A DNA stretch of 64,000 bases from Beaufortia kweichowensis (Eukaryota; Chordata; Actinopteri; Cypriniformes; Gastromyzontidae), in assembly GCA_019155185.1 (NCBI GenBank), contig CM032808.1:1261185-1325184 (forward strand), in the 5' to 3' direction. The notes beneath the pieces are model-generated. The model did no database searches. It had not been told where the DNA came from and saw only the letters and a program-made list of their open reading frames with translations. Below, piece by piece: positions 33,201-45,144 of this stretch; position 1 is the stretch's first letter; each line of letters opens with the position of its first letter. The position numbers and the translations under genes were made by a program.

Positions 33201-36200
33201 ATATTGTGGTGTTATATATGGTCAAACATTAAGGTTTGAAGGTTTTTGACCAGTTAAAATGTGGCACATACTTGTTTTGTCTGTTTTTAAACACATAATG
33301 CCTCAGATACACCTGTTCTAGAGTAACAAGCTTATTTTAATACTTTTCATCGCTTAAATATTAACAGACAGATGTAAAGGGTGACCAATAGTAATGATTT
33401 ATGAAAATATTAAGATACGTCTTTTTCAGCCAGCAACGATATATACATAGAGCTAATGTGACTTTCATCATGAATCCGTGCTGTAGAGGTTTTGTTCACT
33501 GTTCGTTGATGTTTATTAATGTTAACAAATGTATGTTAAATATGTTATGAATTGTTTATTGATCATGTGTGTTAATTGTGTTTGTATTGTGCTGTTGTTA
33601 CAGGAAGCTCTGCAGAAGATCCGTCAGAAGAATACAATGAGACGAGAGGTGACGGTAGAGCTCAGCAGTCAGGGATTCTGGAGGACTGGCGTCAGATCTG
33701 ATATCTGCCAGGTCAACACAAACACACCACAAACACACACACTCTCATACATACATACATACACACAAATACATATGCCTGTCACAAAAAAACACGGGTA
33801 TCATATGAAACTGAACTGAACTAAAGAGAAAAGTAATGATATGAAGACAAGGGAATTTGCAATATCAGCATGACTTGTACGTTTAGCATTACTTGGAAAA
33901 GGTAGTTAAGTGATTGCAATATTTCACTTAAACTGTATAATAAAAGCGATATGAATGAAAACTCTAAAGCTGACGTCTTTCAGTGAGCAACAGTATATCA
34001 TGACATGTCTTTCAGATCTGCACATTTGTGTGTACAGTTGTGGTGTACATGCTCACCGGTGTGTTTGTGTGTTTACAGCATGCCATGATGCTGCCGGTTC
34101 TCACCCATCACATCCGCTATCATCAGTGTCTGATGCACCTGGACCAGCTGATCGGATACACATTTAAAGAACGCTGTCTGCTGCAGGTCAGTCACCGCCG
34201 GCGCTCCGTCAGCCTCATGACCTCGTGACGTAACATGTTATCAGATGGTATGAGTCTCACTTTTCTCCTCTGTTTGCTGGCTCAGTTGGCAATGACTCAC
34301 CCCAGCCATCATCTGAATTTCGGGATGAATCCAGATCACGCCCGTAACTCTCTGTCAAACTGCGGCATACGACAGCCCAAGTACGGAGACCGGAAAGTGC
34401 ATCACATGTACATGAGGAAGAAGGGTTCGAAACATCATCATCATTCATATTAGAGCGTTATTAACAGTTTACCAAAACAACTCCTATAAAATATCTTTTC
34501 TTCTTCTTTAGGAATTAACACCTTAATCAATATTATGTCCCGTCTGGGCCAGGATGACCCATCACCCTCCAGGTTAGTGCTTGCTTTTGTTTTCTCACAA
34601 AATAAAAAAGTTGACATCCAAAGATTTGATCTTCATCTCTTCAACAGAATCAATCATAATGAGCGCTTGGAGTTTCTAGGTGATGCAGTCGTCGAGTTCC
34701 TGACCAGGTAAATGACCTCTGACCTGTAACCTCAGTTCCGTCTCTGTAAAAGGCCTGTTGCACTCGATATTCAGCATTCACGGTTTATGTGAAGAAACAA
34801 ACAGGATATGATGTCATGCTTTACAGCTTCTGTTTAGAAAGTTCAAAACCTTTGTATGTATATAAATGAAAGCACAGACTCTCATTAGTTTCTCTTTCAT
34901 TTCCAGTGTGCATCTTTTCTATCTGTTTCCAAGCCTGGAGGAGGGAGGACTCGCCACATACCGCACGGCAATAGTTCAGAATCAGCATCTCGCTATGCTT
35001 GCTAAGGTGAACCTTTAGTTTAGTCGTATCGAATCAATATACAGCTGAAGGTTTAAACTGCTCACAGTGTGTGTGAGATGAGCTCTGTTTCACTTCTGTT
35101 AATGATCATGTGATGCTTCATTTGACACAATATCATCCAGCCCATTTCTCCTACATGTCTGTTTACTTGGATACACTAAGCAAAAGCACAAGGAAAAAAG
35201 AAAACTCTTTACAAAGCATTCAATGACGTGATGAAAACTCATAGAGACGCTGAACTGTACATCAGATGTTCATTGTGTGTGATGTATTATGGATCCATTA
35301 CAGTTTATTATTATTTCAGAAACTGGAGTTGGATCGATTCATGCTGTATGCTCACGGGCCGGATCTTTGCAGAGAATCGGACCTCAGACATGCCATGGCC
35401 AACTGTTTTGAAGCTCTCATAGGTCAGTCCATCTGTCTGTTCTTATACACATTAACAAACGTTCATCTGAACTTAAGGTTGCTTTAGTAGTTCAAACAAA
35501 AAAAATAATTTATGAGGTATTTATTTATGTTATATAAGTAAATAAATGTCTGTAGTGCAAAACTATTATTATATATTATATAATTATTTGTATATAAATG
35601 ATCCAAATGCACCAAATGTTTTTCCAAATTTTTCTATAAACAGTCTTTATTTTATCCATTTGTTTAATATAACACATGTCTACTTGCGTGCTTTCATTTC
35701 TGTATTTATATACCTGTATGTTTTTCGTTTTGCATTTATTTTTCCCCTATTTCTCTGATGTTAGTTTGATATAAGGATATAAAACTAACTCACTGTATCT
35801 CTGGATGTTTGTATGATAGACTTGTTGTTATCAGTTGTAAATGACCACACACCCTGAGTTTCTCATACAGTCACAGCTTGAGAGATGACTGAGATCATGA
35901 CAGGATGAATCTGGTGTACTGGTGTTTATTTGATCGGTTTGTGTTCAGCTTGAGTGTCTGTGAGCTCTTTATATTCAGGTTTGTTTGTTGATGGTTGTTT
36001 TGCTGTCTGTGATGTTTTAGGTGCAGTTTATCTTGAAGGAGGATTAGAAGAAGCCAAACACCTGTTTGGTAGACTGTTGTTTAACACTGAGGTGAGTTTA
36101 TATACATCTACAGCATTATCTCTGTTTAATCTGATGATGTTCATCTGTCTTCAATGACATCAAATGTTAGATCATACAAGGTTATGAAAGAAGCAGTAAG

Positions 36201-39200
36201 ATGCATTACTCAAATATATTATAAATTATATATGTTATATATTTTTTACCGTCACAATTACAAAAATCAAGTTGTAATGTTTTGAAATGGTCACATTTAC
36301 AATTTGAATCTCATATTGGTGCAACTTTACTTTCATAATTTTGACTTTATTTTTTAAATGTTTATTTTTACACGGCACTTATCCTCTTTTGTACATCTGC
36401 TTGTCTCTACACAGTATGCAGTATTATTAACATGTGTACTGTTGAGTATTTACTTCACAGATTTGTTTGTTCACACCATCAGTCCAAACAACACAATTAT
36501 GACCTTTTTCTCAAAACATTACAACTGACATCTTGTTTTGCTGCAACTTTAGTCTCATCATTTTAACTATTCACAAAACATTGACTTGATTCTCATAATA
36601 TTATGACTTTCATCTTGTAATTTCATAATTGTTTTTTACTGTGGCAGTAATCATCTTTCACAGAAATCGAGTGCAACACTTTCTCTGGTTAAACTCGCTG
36701 TGATTAGAGGTCATGTACTCTTAACTAGTGTACACAGAATGATGTGATTATAAACCCGAAATATCTGCAGAGATCAAGATTCAGTGTGTAAATTGATGAT
36801 GATTTGTATTCTGTGAATCTCATTCTCTCTGTGTGTGTGTCTTTCAGAATCTGAGGGAGGTTTGGCTCAACTATCCACCTCATCCTTTACAGGTCTGACC
36901 AGATTTACTCTTAACCCTGTCATGTGTTTCATTTGGTTTATTTGATCATTTCAAAGCTGTTGATATGGCAGTATTATATGGTAGTAATCTGTACATTGCA
37001 TTGATAATCAGTTTATTGTCAAAATAACATTATGTACAGACATACAGTGTAAACAGCGGTACAGTAAATGTAAAGCAGTAAATAGTCTTTTACTTCAACC
37101 ATGACACGTTTGTGATGTTAAGCTCATTAATTTATCATATAGTACGAGTTTATTACCTGTGATGACTTGTGTTGTGTGTTCAGGTTCAGGAGCCGCTGAC
37201 AGACCGACAGCTGATCGAGTCGTCTCCGGTCCTGCAGAAACTGACCAGTTTTGAGGAGGCTATTGGTGTTCTGTTCACACATGTGCGTCTCCTCGCTCGA
37301 GCTTTTACTCTCAGAACAGTGGGCTTCAATCACCTCACACTGTAAGTGCAGAACAACAACACAACTCAAACCCTTTTATTTGTGAGAATGATGTGTTTGA
37401 TGTGTGTGTGTTTGTGTTCAGTGGTCACAATCAGCGGATGGAGTTTCTGGGTGATTCTATAATGCAGCTGGTGGCGACAGAGTATCTGTTCATTCATTTT
37501 CCAGATCATCACGAAGGACATCTGACCGTGAGTAGATCTGTCATCACTCCAGTGTTAAACATTTATTCTATCTCATAGTGATCACGTCAAACTCAGGTGA
37601 AACTGATTGTCATATAATCATGATGATGATGATGATGATGATGATGTGTGTGTTTAGCTTCTGCGCAGCTCTTTGGTGAATAATCGCACTCAGGCGAAGG
37701 TTGCAGAAGAGTTGGGCATGCAGGAATATGCCATCACCAATGACAAGACCAAACGACCCGTCGCCCTGCGGACAAAGACTCTGGCGGATCTGCTGGAGTG
37801 TAAGACAACCACTCCATCCTGATAATCACCATAAATTAACAGATCATTATTTTGGATTTGAAGTTTTTGTTCTTCTCATTCTTGTTTTGTTAATTTTCCC
37901 AGCATTCATTGCAGCTCTGTACATAGATAAAGACCTGGAGTTTGTCCACACGTTTATGAATGTCTGCTTCTTCCCACGACTCAAGGTAAAGCCCAACATA
38001 ACAGAGACTGACTGATCATTGCTTGTACAGATATATATTTACACATTTATCATTTCTGCTTCCTAAATATCGTGTCAGCAATAAATGACCATCAGTATAA
38101 AACACTATTACAGCACTACATTGTACATAATGAAAACCAAGTTCCGTTAAAGCATGAATTATTAAAATAAAAATATTGACTGTTCTTTTACAGGTCTAAT
38201 AAATGTTTTACCTCAGTAAAGTTCTCAGATGAGATGATTTCTTGTTTCAGGAGTTTATTTTGAATCAGGACTGGAATGATCCTAAATCTCAGCTTCAGCA
38301 GTGCTGTCTCACACTGAGAACAGAGGGAAAAGAGCCTGACATTCCTCTCTATAAGTAAGATTCTTCCAGATAATCACACAAACGCATATTAAACACTTGA
38401 GAAATGTTAAGTGCTGTTTTATAATGCAACAGCATGTGACAAGATTGAGAGAACATGAAAGAACATGACTCTATCTTGTCTTTATACTATAACCCTGTTT
38501 GTCTTGCTATACAGAACACTTCAGACAGTCGGACCGTCTCACGCCAGAACTTACACAGTGGCCGTGTACTTTAAAGGTGAACGGATTGGCTGTGGAAAAG
38601 GACCGAGGTACTAATGCCCTCATATTTACAACCATTTTCTACATTACAGAAGATACAGAAGATATTTTGAAAAATGTTGGTGATCAAATAACATTGACTC
38701 CTATTTACTTGTGTGGTATGAACACACTGAGACATTTCTCAAATTATCTTCTTTTCCTGTTAGACTGAAGAAAGAGTCACATACAGGATTATAAACCACA
38801 CGAGTGAATGTTTGTTACTTTAAGAGTGATGAGAGCGTTAAATGTGCTGTACTGTTTCAACTTCAGTGTCGTTGTTCTTCATGCAGCAGTATGAGTTATT
38901 TATATTTCACTTCCTTCACAGTATTTGTCAAAATAATCATAAAGATTTAACTAAAACATGCAGCTGTAGATGTTAATAAAATAGACAGTTGTGTAACACA
39001 CGACATAAGTGTAATGATGCAGGAGATTGTGTGTAAACAATCTGCATCTGAGACATAGAAAAACAGGTCAGTTTTTATTGTTTTCTGTATTATTAAACCC
39101 TGCTTTCTGTAGAATATTAAAGATGTGTTTAAAAGAACATTGCTGCTTTTATATTTCCCTAAACAGTATTCAGCAGGCTGAGATGGGTGCGGCCATGGAT

Positions 39201-39707
39201 GCACTGGAGAAATGTAAGTGACATTTAACATTATTATTCTTTAATCTCACTATCACATTTGTCTTTTGTAATAATCAGTACAGTTCTTCATTATTACTTC
39301 AGGAGAAGCCTGTAACCTGTAAACTTATTTCATTATGTTTATGTTTAATATCATGAATGTGTTTCTGCTACAAAAGGTGGTTTAATTGAAAAAGTATAAT
39401 AATCAAGTATATAGAGAATGTGATGTTGATAGATCCTGTGAAAACACAGACCACAGCCTGTTTTGTTGCCAATGTTCAAATGAAGAATTCATCATGTCCA
39501 CATGGGGTAGAATCTTGAGAAAATGTTGTGCTAGATACATGGAGTATTACTGTATATGATTCACTGAGTCTGTCTCTGTGCTCTTCTGCAGATAACTTTC
39601 CTCAGATGGCTCATCAGAAGCGGTTCATCGAGCGTAAGTACCGCCAGGAGCTGAAGGAGATGAGACGAGAACGAGAGCGACAGGAGAGAGACAGTGATGA
39701 AGGCTAG
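27224..39707 (+). CDS. drosha: Drosha, class II RNase III of the microprocessor
   Basis: Nuclear enzyme that, with DGCR8, cuts primary microRNA transcripts. 30 coding exons: 27224-27954, 28192-28498, 28758-28899, 28980-29140, 29896-29976, 30087-30173, 30257-30343, 30648-30719, 31346-31427, 32045-32116, 32269-32438, 32571-32695, 33005-33104, 33604-33711, 34079-34186, 34286-34424, 34512-34572, 34648-34707, 34907-35006, 35320-35422, 36021-36091, 36848-36892, 37184-37341, 37422-37527, 37658-37799, 37903-37985, 38251-38354, 38515-38607, 39167-39213, 39592-39707. They total 3861 nt, 1286 aa (human 1374; the difference is mainly in the Pro-rich and Arg/Ser-rich N-terminus). Landmarks: Pro-rich head, RS region, central domain (KPVWIRCTH-like KPAWIRCTH), RNase IIIa signature NERLEFLGDA at about 882, RNase IIIb NQRMEFLGDS at about 1060, and a C-terminal dsRBD (TYTVAVYFKGERIG, QQAEMGAAMDAL). 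The ATG is the first base of its exon. Poly(A) signal near 39774. Confidence 0.96.
29281..29600. mobile_element. fish interspersed DNA-transposon repeat in a drosha intron
   Basis: Begins TTAAAGGGGTCTTGAATTG and continues with the words ATCCTGTACGTTTCAGAACT and TAGCCCCGCCCAC, which I recognise as a common fish interspersed repeat starting at TTAA. It is non-coding and the right limit is uncertain. Confidence 0.55.
30872..31012. mobile_element. hAT-type repeat remnant in a drosha intron
   Basis: Starts CAGTGTTGGGTCAGGT and continues with degenerate GTAATTA/TTACT words, the pattern of a widespread fish hAT-like non-autonomous element. Only one terminus is clear. Confidence 0.5.
31452..31980 (-). 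mobile_element. Tc1/mariner-type element, internally deleted, in a drosha intron
   Basis: Inverted terminal repeats of about 33 bp: TACACGATATTGCCAAAAG at the left and, read on the other strand, TACACTATATTGCCAAAAG at the right, next to TA. The interior carries decayed transposase-like sequence on the minus strand (for example AGTCAAGTTCTTCACAC and AATAGAAAAGGGCC). At about 530 bp it is far shorter than a full 1.2-1.6 kb element and has no intact frame. Confidence 0.8.
33714..33776. repeat. AC-rich simple repeat
   Basis: Imperfect CA/CATA run in the drosha intron that follows exon 33604-33711. Confidence 0.7.
36240..36660. repeat. degenerate CATAATTTTGACTT-type repeat
   Basis: Loosely repeated phrases such as CATAATTTTGACTTTAT, TATGACCTTTTTCTC and TAATATTATGACTTTCAT in a drosha intron; a low-complexity pattern seen in other fish genomes. 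Non-coding. Confidence 0.45.
37620..37646. repeat. ATG/GAT microsatellite
   Basis: Nine ATG units directly upstream of the acceptor of drosha exon 37658-37799; the run replaces most of the expected polypyrimidine tract. Confidence 0.85.
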
Positions 39708-41310
39708 TCGCAGCACAGCTGGACTCTATAGATTTGTGTATGTGTGTCTAATTCATTATTAATGTTTTAATGTAAATAAAACTGAGACAAAAGCAAGAGC
39801 TGGTCTTGTCATGAAATTAAAAGAACAAATGTGTTTTAAATGTTCATTAATACTAATCACACATTTATAAGTCTTTTAAAAATTCCCTAAATATGTTAAA
39901 CACCAGATGGCGCTGTTTCACTTATAACGTTATTATCAAAAGAGTTGAAACATTTCTTTAATTATTCTCCGTTGCAGACGTTTATATAGTTTAAATCAAA
40001 CTGTTCCCCTTCTTTTAGGCAAAGATTGAGTCTTCTCTCTACTCCAAAAATACTAAAATGTCATTTCCACAACACAATGCTCAAAAACACATTTAGGATG
40101 CTGTCAAATGAATTTAAAGCACAGTTATCCTGTGACGAAGATATATTCTGTAGGACACTAATAGTTTCTTGAGAAAAACACCATTTTCCGTCAAATACCT
40201 TTTGAAGCAAGACAAACAAAATACACAAATCTAAACACTGCAGTGAAATGCTAAAAGCAAAAGCTATCAACTTGAAATGACTATTAATAGTGTTACGACA
40301 TACGAAACTTACGTCACTTTTTGTAAAACAGAAAATCGTTGTGTGTATTTTTTTTGTATTAAACAGACTGAAAAAGCAATGTTCATCACAAGAGCTCTGT
40401 GATATCACGTGATTTCTGGGAAATCGTTTCACTCGTGAAATGAATCTGGTAGAACAGATGTCAGACCCTCGGTGGGCGGGACTTGACTTCCCGGAAGTTG
40501 TTTTGGATTGGCCAATGTAATAACACACCCTCGAGCACGCCATGAACACGTCACGCGGTCGAAAATACAAAAACATTTGTATTGAAAGTTTTCTGCATAT
40601 CTCAAAAGAATCGATTCAAAGCTTCCCAGCGATGTCGTTTAAATATGTGCTGCTATATTTACAGCAGGAGGAGCCGCGCGGCATGTCACGTGATGCAGCT
40701 TCTCTCAGCAGCAGCGCGTGATTTCTGCTGATTTACACTGAAGGTTGGCAGTGTTTGTGTTTGTCATCACATAGACACGTGCACATATAAAACAGATAAT
40801 GTTTTAGTGTTTTTTCTGTCATCTTATAGATACGCGTGCATGTGAAACAGATGATGTTTTAACAGTGACATCAGTGCAGTGACGTTGTGCTGTGATCCGT
40901 CGAGCGCCGCCTGCAGGAGCGATTGATCCGCGCGCCGCTCACTCAGTATCAGAGGCGCGTCCCCGCGTTCCGCAACAGACGAGCGAAACTGAAGGTAAAG
41001 AAACCACAAACAATCTTATTTATACACTTAACATGAGACTACATGAATTGTCAGCTGTATCAAATGTTCTGTTTTTATTATAGTCGATAATTAAGGTATA
41101 CAACGTAATGAAAATACTTTAATGGTACGATGATATCAACATTAATTGCTTAACATTTACCATGTTATTATACCCCTGTATAAAGAACGTGCTAATACCG
41201 TATCTAGTCATTATCGGACTGTGACAGTCAGAGAAATCAATTGCAAATGTCCTCGTCGGTATATCAGTGTTAAGTGTGTGAAGTTATACGTGACATCTGA
41301 TGTTTTTCAG
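39708..41310. other. drosha 3' UTR, intergenic DNA and irf9 5' region
   Basis: The drosha poly(A) signal AATAAA lies near 39774. From about 40380 to 41000 the sequence is CpG-containing and probably forms the irf9 promoter plus a non-coding first exon ending GCGAAACTGAAG before a GTAAAG donor at 40995. The next acceptor (TTTTTCAG) sits immediately before the irf9 ATG. Confidence 0.5.
40414..40422 (+). promoter_or_regulatory. GAS-like STAT site upstream of irf9
   Basis: TTCTGGGAA fits the STAT consensus TTCNNNGAA and lies about 600 nt upstream of the likely non-coding exon end. STAT control of irf9 is known in other vertebrates; use here is inferred. Confidence 0.45.
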
Positions 41311-44300
41311 ATGACTTCCGGACAGATTCGGTCTACGCGCCGCCTGCGCTCCTGGATAGTGGAACAGGTCTGTGTGTTAGAATGTCCTGTAATAATAGAA
41401 AAGAGAAGAAAATTATAAAAGTAATTTTTAAAAAATTATTAAAGCAAAGTATAGTATAGCAAAAAAGAGAGGAGAGGAGAAGAGAAAAGAAGGCGAGTTA
41501 CAAAACTGGGGAAAACAATAAAGCAAATTGTTTTAGGAGTCAGTGATATGAGAAGTTCTATGTTAAAACCGAACAACACCTGCTATAGACATACCTCTGA
41601 TAAAAGAGAGAAAAAGAAGGACTAGAGGGAATTTAATTGAAATATAAAGTGAACATTCAGTGCAACTGTTTGTCAGCCCATGACAGAGCCAAAGTCCATG
41701 TGTAGATGAGGTTCTGCTGCTGAGATATAACCCAGATATGTTGACAGGTTGCTATGTCTTTATGAATGGTTGTTAGGGTGGGATAGATATGTCAAGCTTA
41801 CGTGCGTGAGTCAACATATTCAAAACAACATTTCCAAAAGAAAATGCCAGAAACACCTGAAACTCATCCTCTCCTGCCGGAACTGCATCATGTCAATTTC
41901 AGCACAAATGTTGTTGTTGAATCTGGTATTAACAGACAAGAATTTGTCCAACTCAGCAATGCTGTCAGCATGTGTTAACACATAGACACGACGACTCTTG
42001 TGTTGTTTTTCATGTAGTGTGTTGCTTGTTTGTGTGTTTTGGGATGTAGGTGAACAGTAAAAAGTATCGGGGTCTAGAATGGGACGACCCTGAAAAGACC
42101 ATGTTCCGTATTCCTTGGAAACATGCAGGAAAACAGGATTTCCGGAGTGAAGAAGATGCAGCTATTTTCAAGGTTTCTTTCTTTGAGTTGCTAAAAATCC
42201 CTTGACAAACCTCTGTATAGAAATAAAGTTTAGATTTTTTACAAATGTGTATTCATAACTAAACAGAAATAGATATGTTTATAATTTGATACCATGTGAA
42301 TTTTAACACAAAAGTTTGATGTGTCTGTTTCACAGTTATTTATTTATTTCACATCTGTGAGCTGTTTATGACGTAGTTGTGTCTTTTACGTTCCTCATAA
42401 AAAGGCTTGGGCTGAGTTTAAAGGGAAGCTCTCAGAGAATGGTGGTTCTGACCCTGCGTCGTGGAAAACTCGACTTCGATGTGCTCTCAACAAGAGTCCA
42501 GAGTTCACTGAAGTCACTGAGAGATCACAGCTGGACATCTCAGAACCGTATAAGGTTTACCGTCTCATACCACTGGAAGAACAAGGTAAAACAAATATAC
42601 AAATATAATATCATCAGAAATAAGAATGTAAAAGAAGCTCTAAAACTCTTTTTTCCTTCATAGGAGTTGTAAAGGTTAAAAAAGAGCACGTTCCGAAAGC
42701 GGTGAAAAGCAGCAGGAGGAGACGCAGCCAATCGGAGCAGGAGGTACAGATAGCATGCAAAAAAATCAAAGAGGAGGATACTACACCCCAGCCAATCAGA
42801 ATGGTAAATACTAGCAAATCACATCTTAAAATAATTAATAAACCATATTTAACCTGAATGCATACATTGCAAAGCTTCAGCAATGAGATGAGATGAGAAA
42901 CATGCATTTTGCATGCCTGTAGTGTGAAAATGAATTCTTTTCATGTTTTCTCATTCTGCTGTTTTAATGTCAAGCGGTGTATTAGTCTACAGTTATTTCT
43001 CTTCTGTTCAGAACTGTTTACAGGTTGCAGAAGAAATCACAGTCCCAAATACAGCACATGAGATCACACTTCATGCCGAGGTGGAGACGAGCCCATTAAA
43101 GACTGACAACAGTAATGATCTGATTTGACTCTCTCTTATATCAAATAATGTGATTGCATGTAAAACTTTAGCTGCTTTTAATGCAATCAGGTACCTAGTT
43201 TTAATTTGATTACTTTAACCGTTCATTTGATTTCTTCTGTTACTGTTGTGCCAGCTCAGAGATGATGTGATTGTACTCATATAAGATCAGATGTTTTATA
43301 TTGTAACATATGACAATATCACAAATGCAGAGCACTGTTTTCATAAATATTATTATGACTCTATTATTATAAATTTAAATTAAGTGTTGAAAAAAAGTTT
43401 AGATTTGTTTGTATTTGTTTGTTCATGAAAACCAAAGAAAAATTCACATCAATGAATTACCACAATGACTTTTATTATTATTTTGAGAACATTTTACATT
43501 TTTTAGGCATTTAGTCTTTTATTTCAGATGAAGCGGCAGCAATTGAGAAGTGCTGGTCTGGTGCAGTGCTAGAGAAATACCTGTAGAGGAAGGAAAAGGT
43601 TTTTTAATTATTTGTTTTTTATTCGTGTTCTTGGTTTTTTTGAGGGATGTGGCAGACCGGTCTTAGGGATTTTAGACCCTAAAATCTTGGTCTTGTCTTA
43701 GTTTCGGTTTAGGTGGTCTTGACAAAATGAAGAATCTAGTTTTATTGTTGATGATGGTCTCACTCACATGTCTCTTTTGGGTTTAGAGACAAGTCTTGCT
43801 GCAGCGTTCTGTATCATCTGCAGTGCAGGAAGACCAGTTGAAGGCAATAGTGCACTTCTTTTTGATGGAATTTTCCTTTGGATGTCAACATACTTAATTT
43901 AAATTTATAATAATGGTCATATAATGTACAAAAGAAGTGCTGGTCTGGTTTTTCGTTTTGCATACCTAAAATCAGTAGTTTTTTAATAGGTTTATTGTTG
44001 AGATGTCTTTTAATGAGGGTTTAATGTTTTGATAATGTACTCTAAACATACTTCAGTAGTTTTAATAGGTTTGTTTGAGATGTTTTAATGAATAATGTTT
44101 TGATGCTTCGAATCTTTCAGATGGTGATATCCAGTTAAACTTCACCATTGAGGCAGTTCCTCTCACCCAAGACAATCGAGGTATTTGTTGCTATGACTCA
44201 TTCAGTGTTATCTGATGAAGTGACACATCACTCAGACTCTCTGTATCTTTGTTTCTTCAGCGTCTCATTCGTTCTCCGTGAGCGTGCACTACATCGGTCA

Positions 44301-45144
44301 GGAGGTTTTACGCCGAGAGATTGTGGGTAACGACATCCGGATCGCTTACCTGCCCCCGTCGCCCGTCCCCCCCTCTCAGCCGTCTCTGAACGGCACCGGT
44401 TTTCCTCGGATCCCTCTTCCTGACCCTCCTTCAGACATGACCTCCGACCCCAGCCTCGCCCCGCGTTTGAAAGCTCTTTCGGAACTGCTGCCCTACATGG
44501 AGCGCGGGGTGGTGCTCAGCTGGGCGGCAGGAGGCATTTACGCCAAACGCTTCTGTCAGGGCCGTGTGTTCTGGAGAGGTCCTCGTAGTGTCTCCACTGG
44601 ATCTTGTAAAATGGAGCGTGCGGCAAAGCCCACCCTGCTGTTCAACAAGCACCTGTTCAGACAGGGTAAGTGTTTTAACCTTCTCAATAAAATGACATGA
44701 AAATAAACGTGTAAAATAATAAACTTTCTTTCTTGTCCTCAGAGCTGGACTCTTTCCGCTGTGGAGGAGATCTACCGCAGAGTGACATCACACTGTGTTT
44801 TGGTGAAGAGTTGATGGATGGAGATGATCTGTCTGAGAAGCACATCATCATTAAGGTATAGATGGACATCTCTCCCCTATCACATACTGTAAACTTTCAT
44901 TTTGGGGTTGATTTTTCCTTTAAATTTTTAACAACTTCCATGTTCAGTTTGCCTCAATATTGTTTGATAAATGTTTGTCACCCTTCCACAGATTAGTCTT
45001 CCGTGGGCCAAATCACAGATACAGGAAGTCCAGTCCATCAGAGACTCTATTGCGATTCTCAAAAGCTTGGCCAGTCAATCGCCTACAGGAGAAGTTACGC
45101 TCAACTTTGTTGATGTATCAGAGCAACAAATAACAAACCTTTAA
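41311..45144 (+). CDS. irf9: interferon regulatory factor 9
   Basis: DNA-binding subunit of ISGF3 (with STAT1/STAT2), which switches on interferon-stimulated genes. Coding exons: 41311-41367, 42050-42172, 42405-42585, 42664-42803, 43012-43111, 44121-44180, 44261-44665, 44743-44855, 44992-45144; 1332 nt, 443 aa. The N-terminal IRF domain (about 1-115) shows the five-Trp pattern (RLRSW, LEWDD, FRIPWKHAGKQD, FKAWAEFKGK, ASWKTRLRCALNKSPEF) and the start MTSGQIRSTRRLR resembles IRF9. A basic segment follows (KSSRRRRSQS), then an IRF-association domain (HYIGQEVLRREI, YMERGVVLSW, KRFCQGRVFW, ITLCFGEEL). IRF8 and IRF10 are alternatives on domain similarity; the neighbours emc9 and psme2, as in other vertebrates, favour irf9. 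Confidence 0.87.

Noticed and set aside
40061..40576. 171-codon minus-strand frame between drosha and irf9
   Set aside because: Composition is not protein-like, rich in Cys/Phe/Ser, with no motif; it overlaps the irf9 promoter.
41311..45144. Calling the IRF gene irf8 or irf10
   Set aside because: The N-terminal wording (TSGQIRSTRRLRSWIVEQV) and the emc9/psme2 neighbourhood fit irf9 better; not excluded without a tree.
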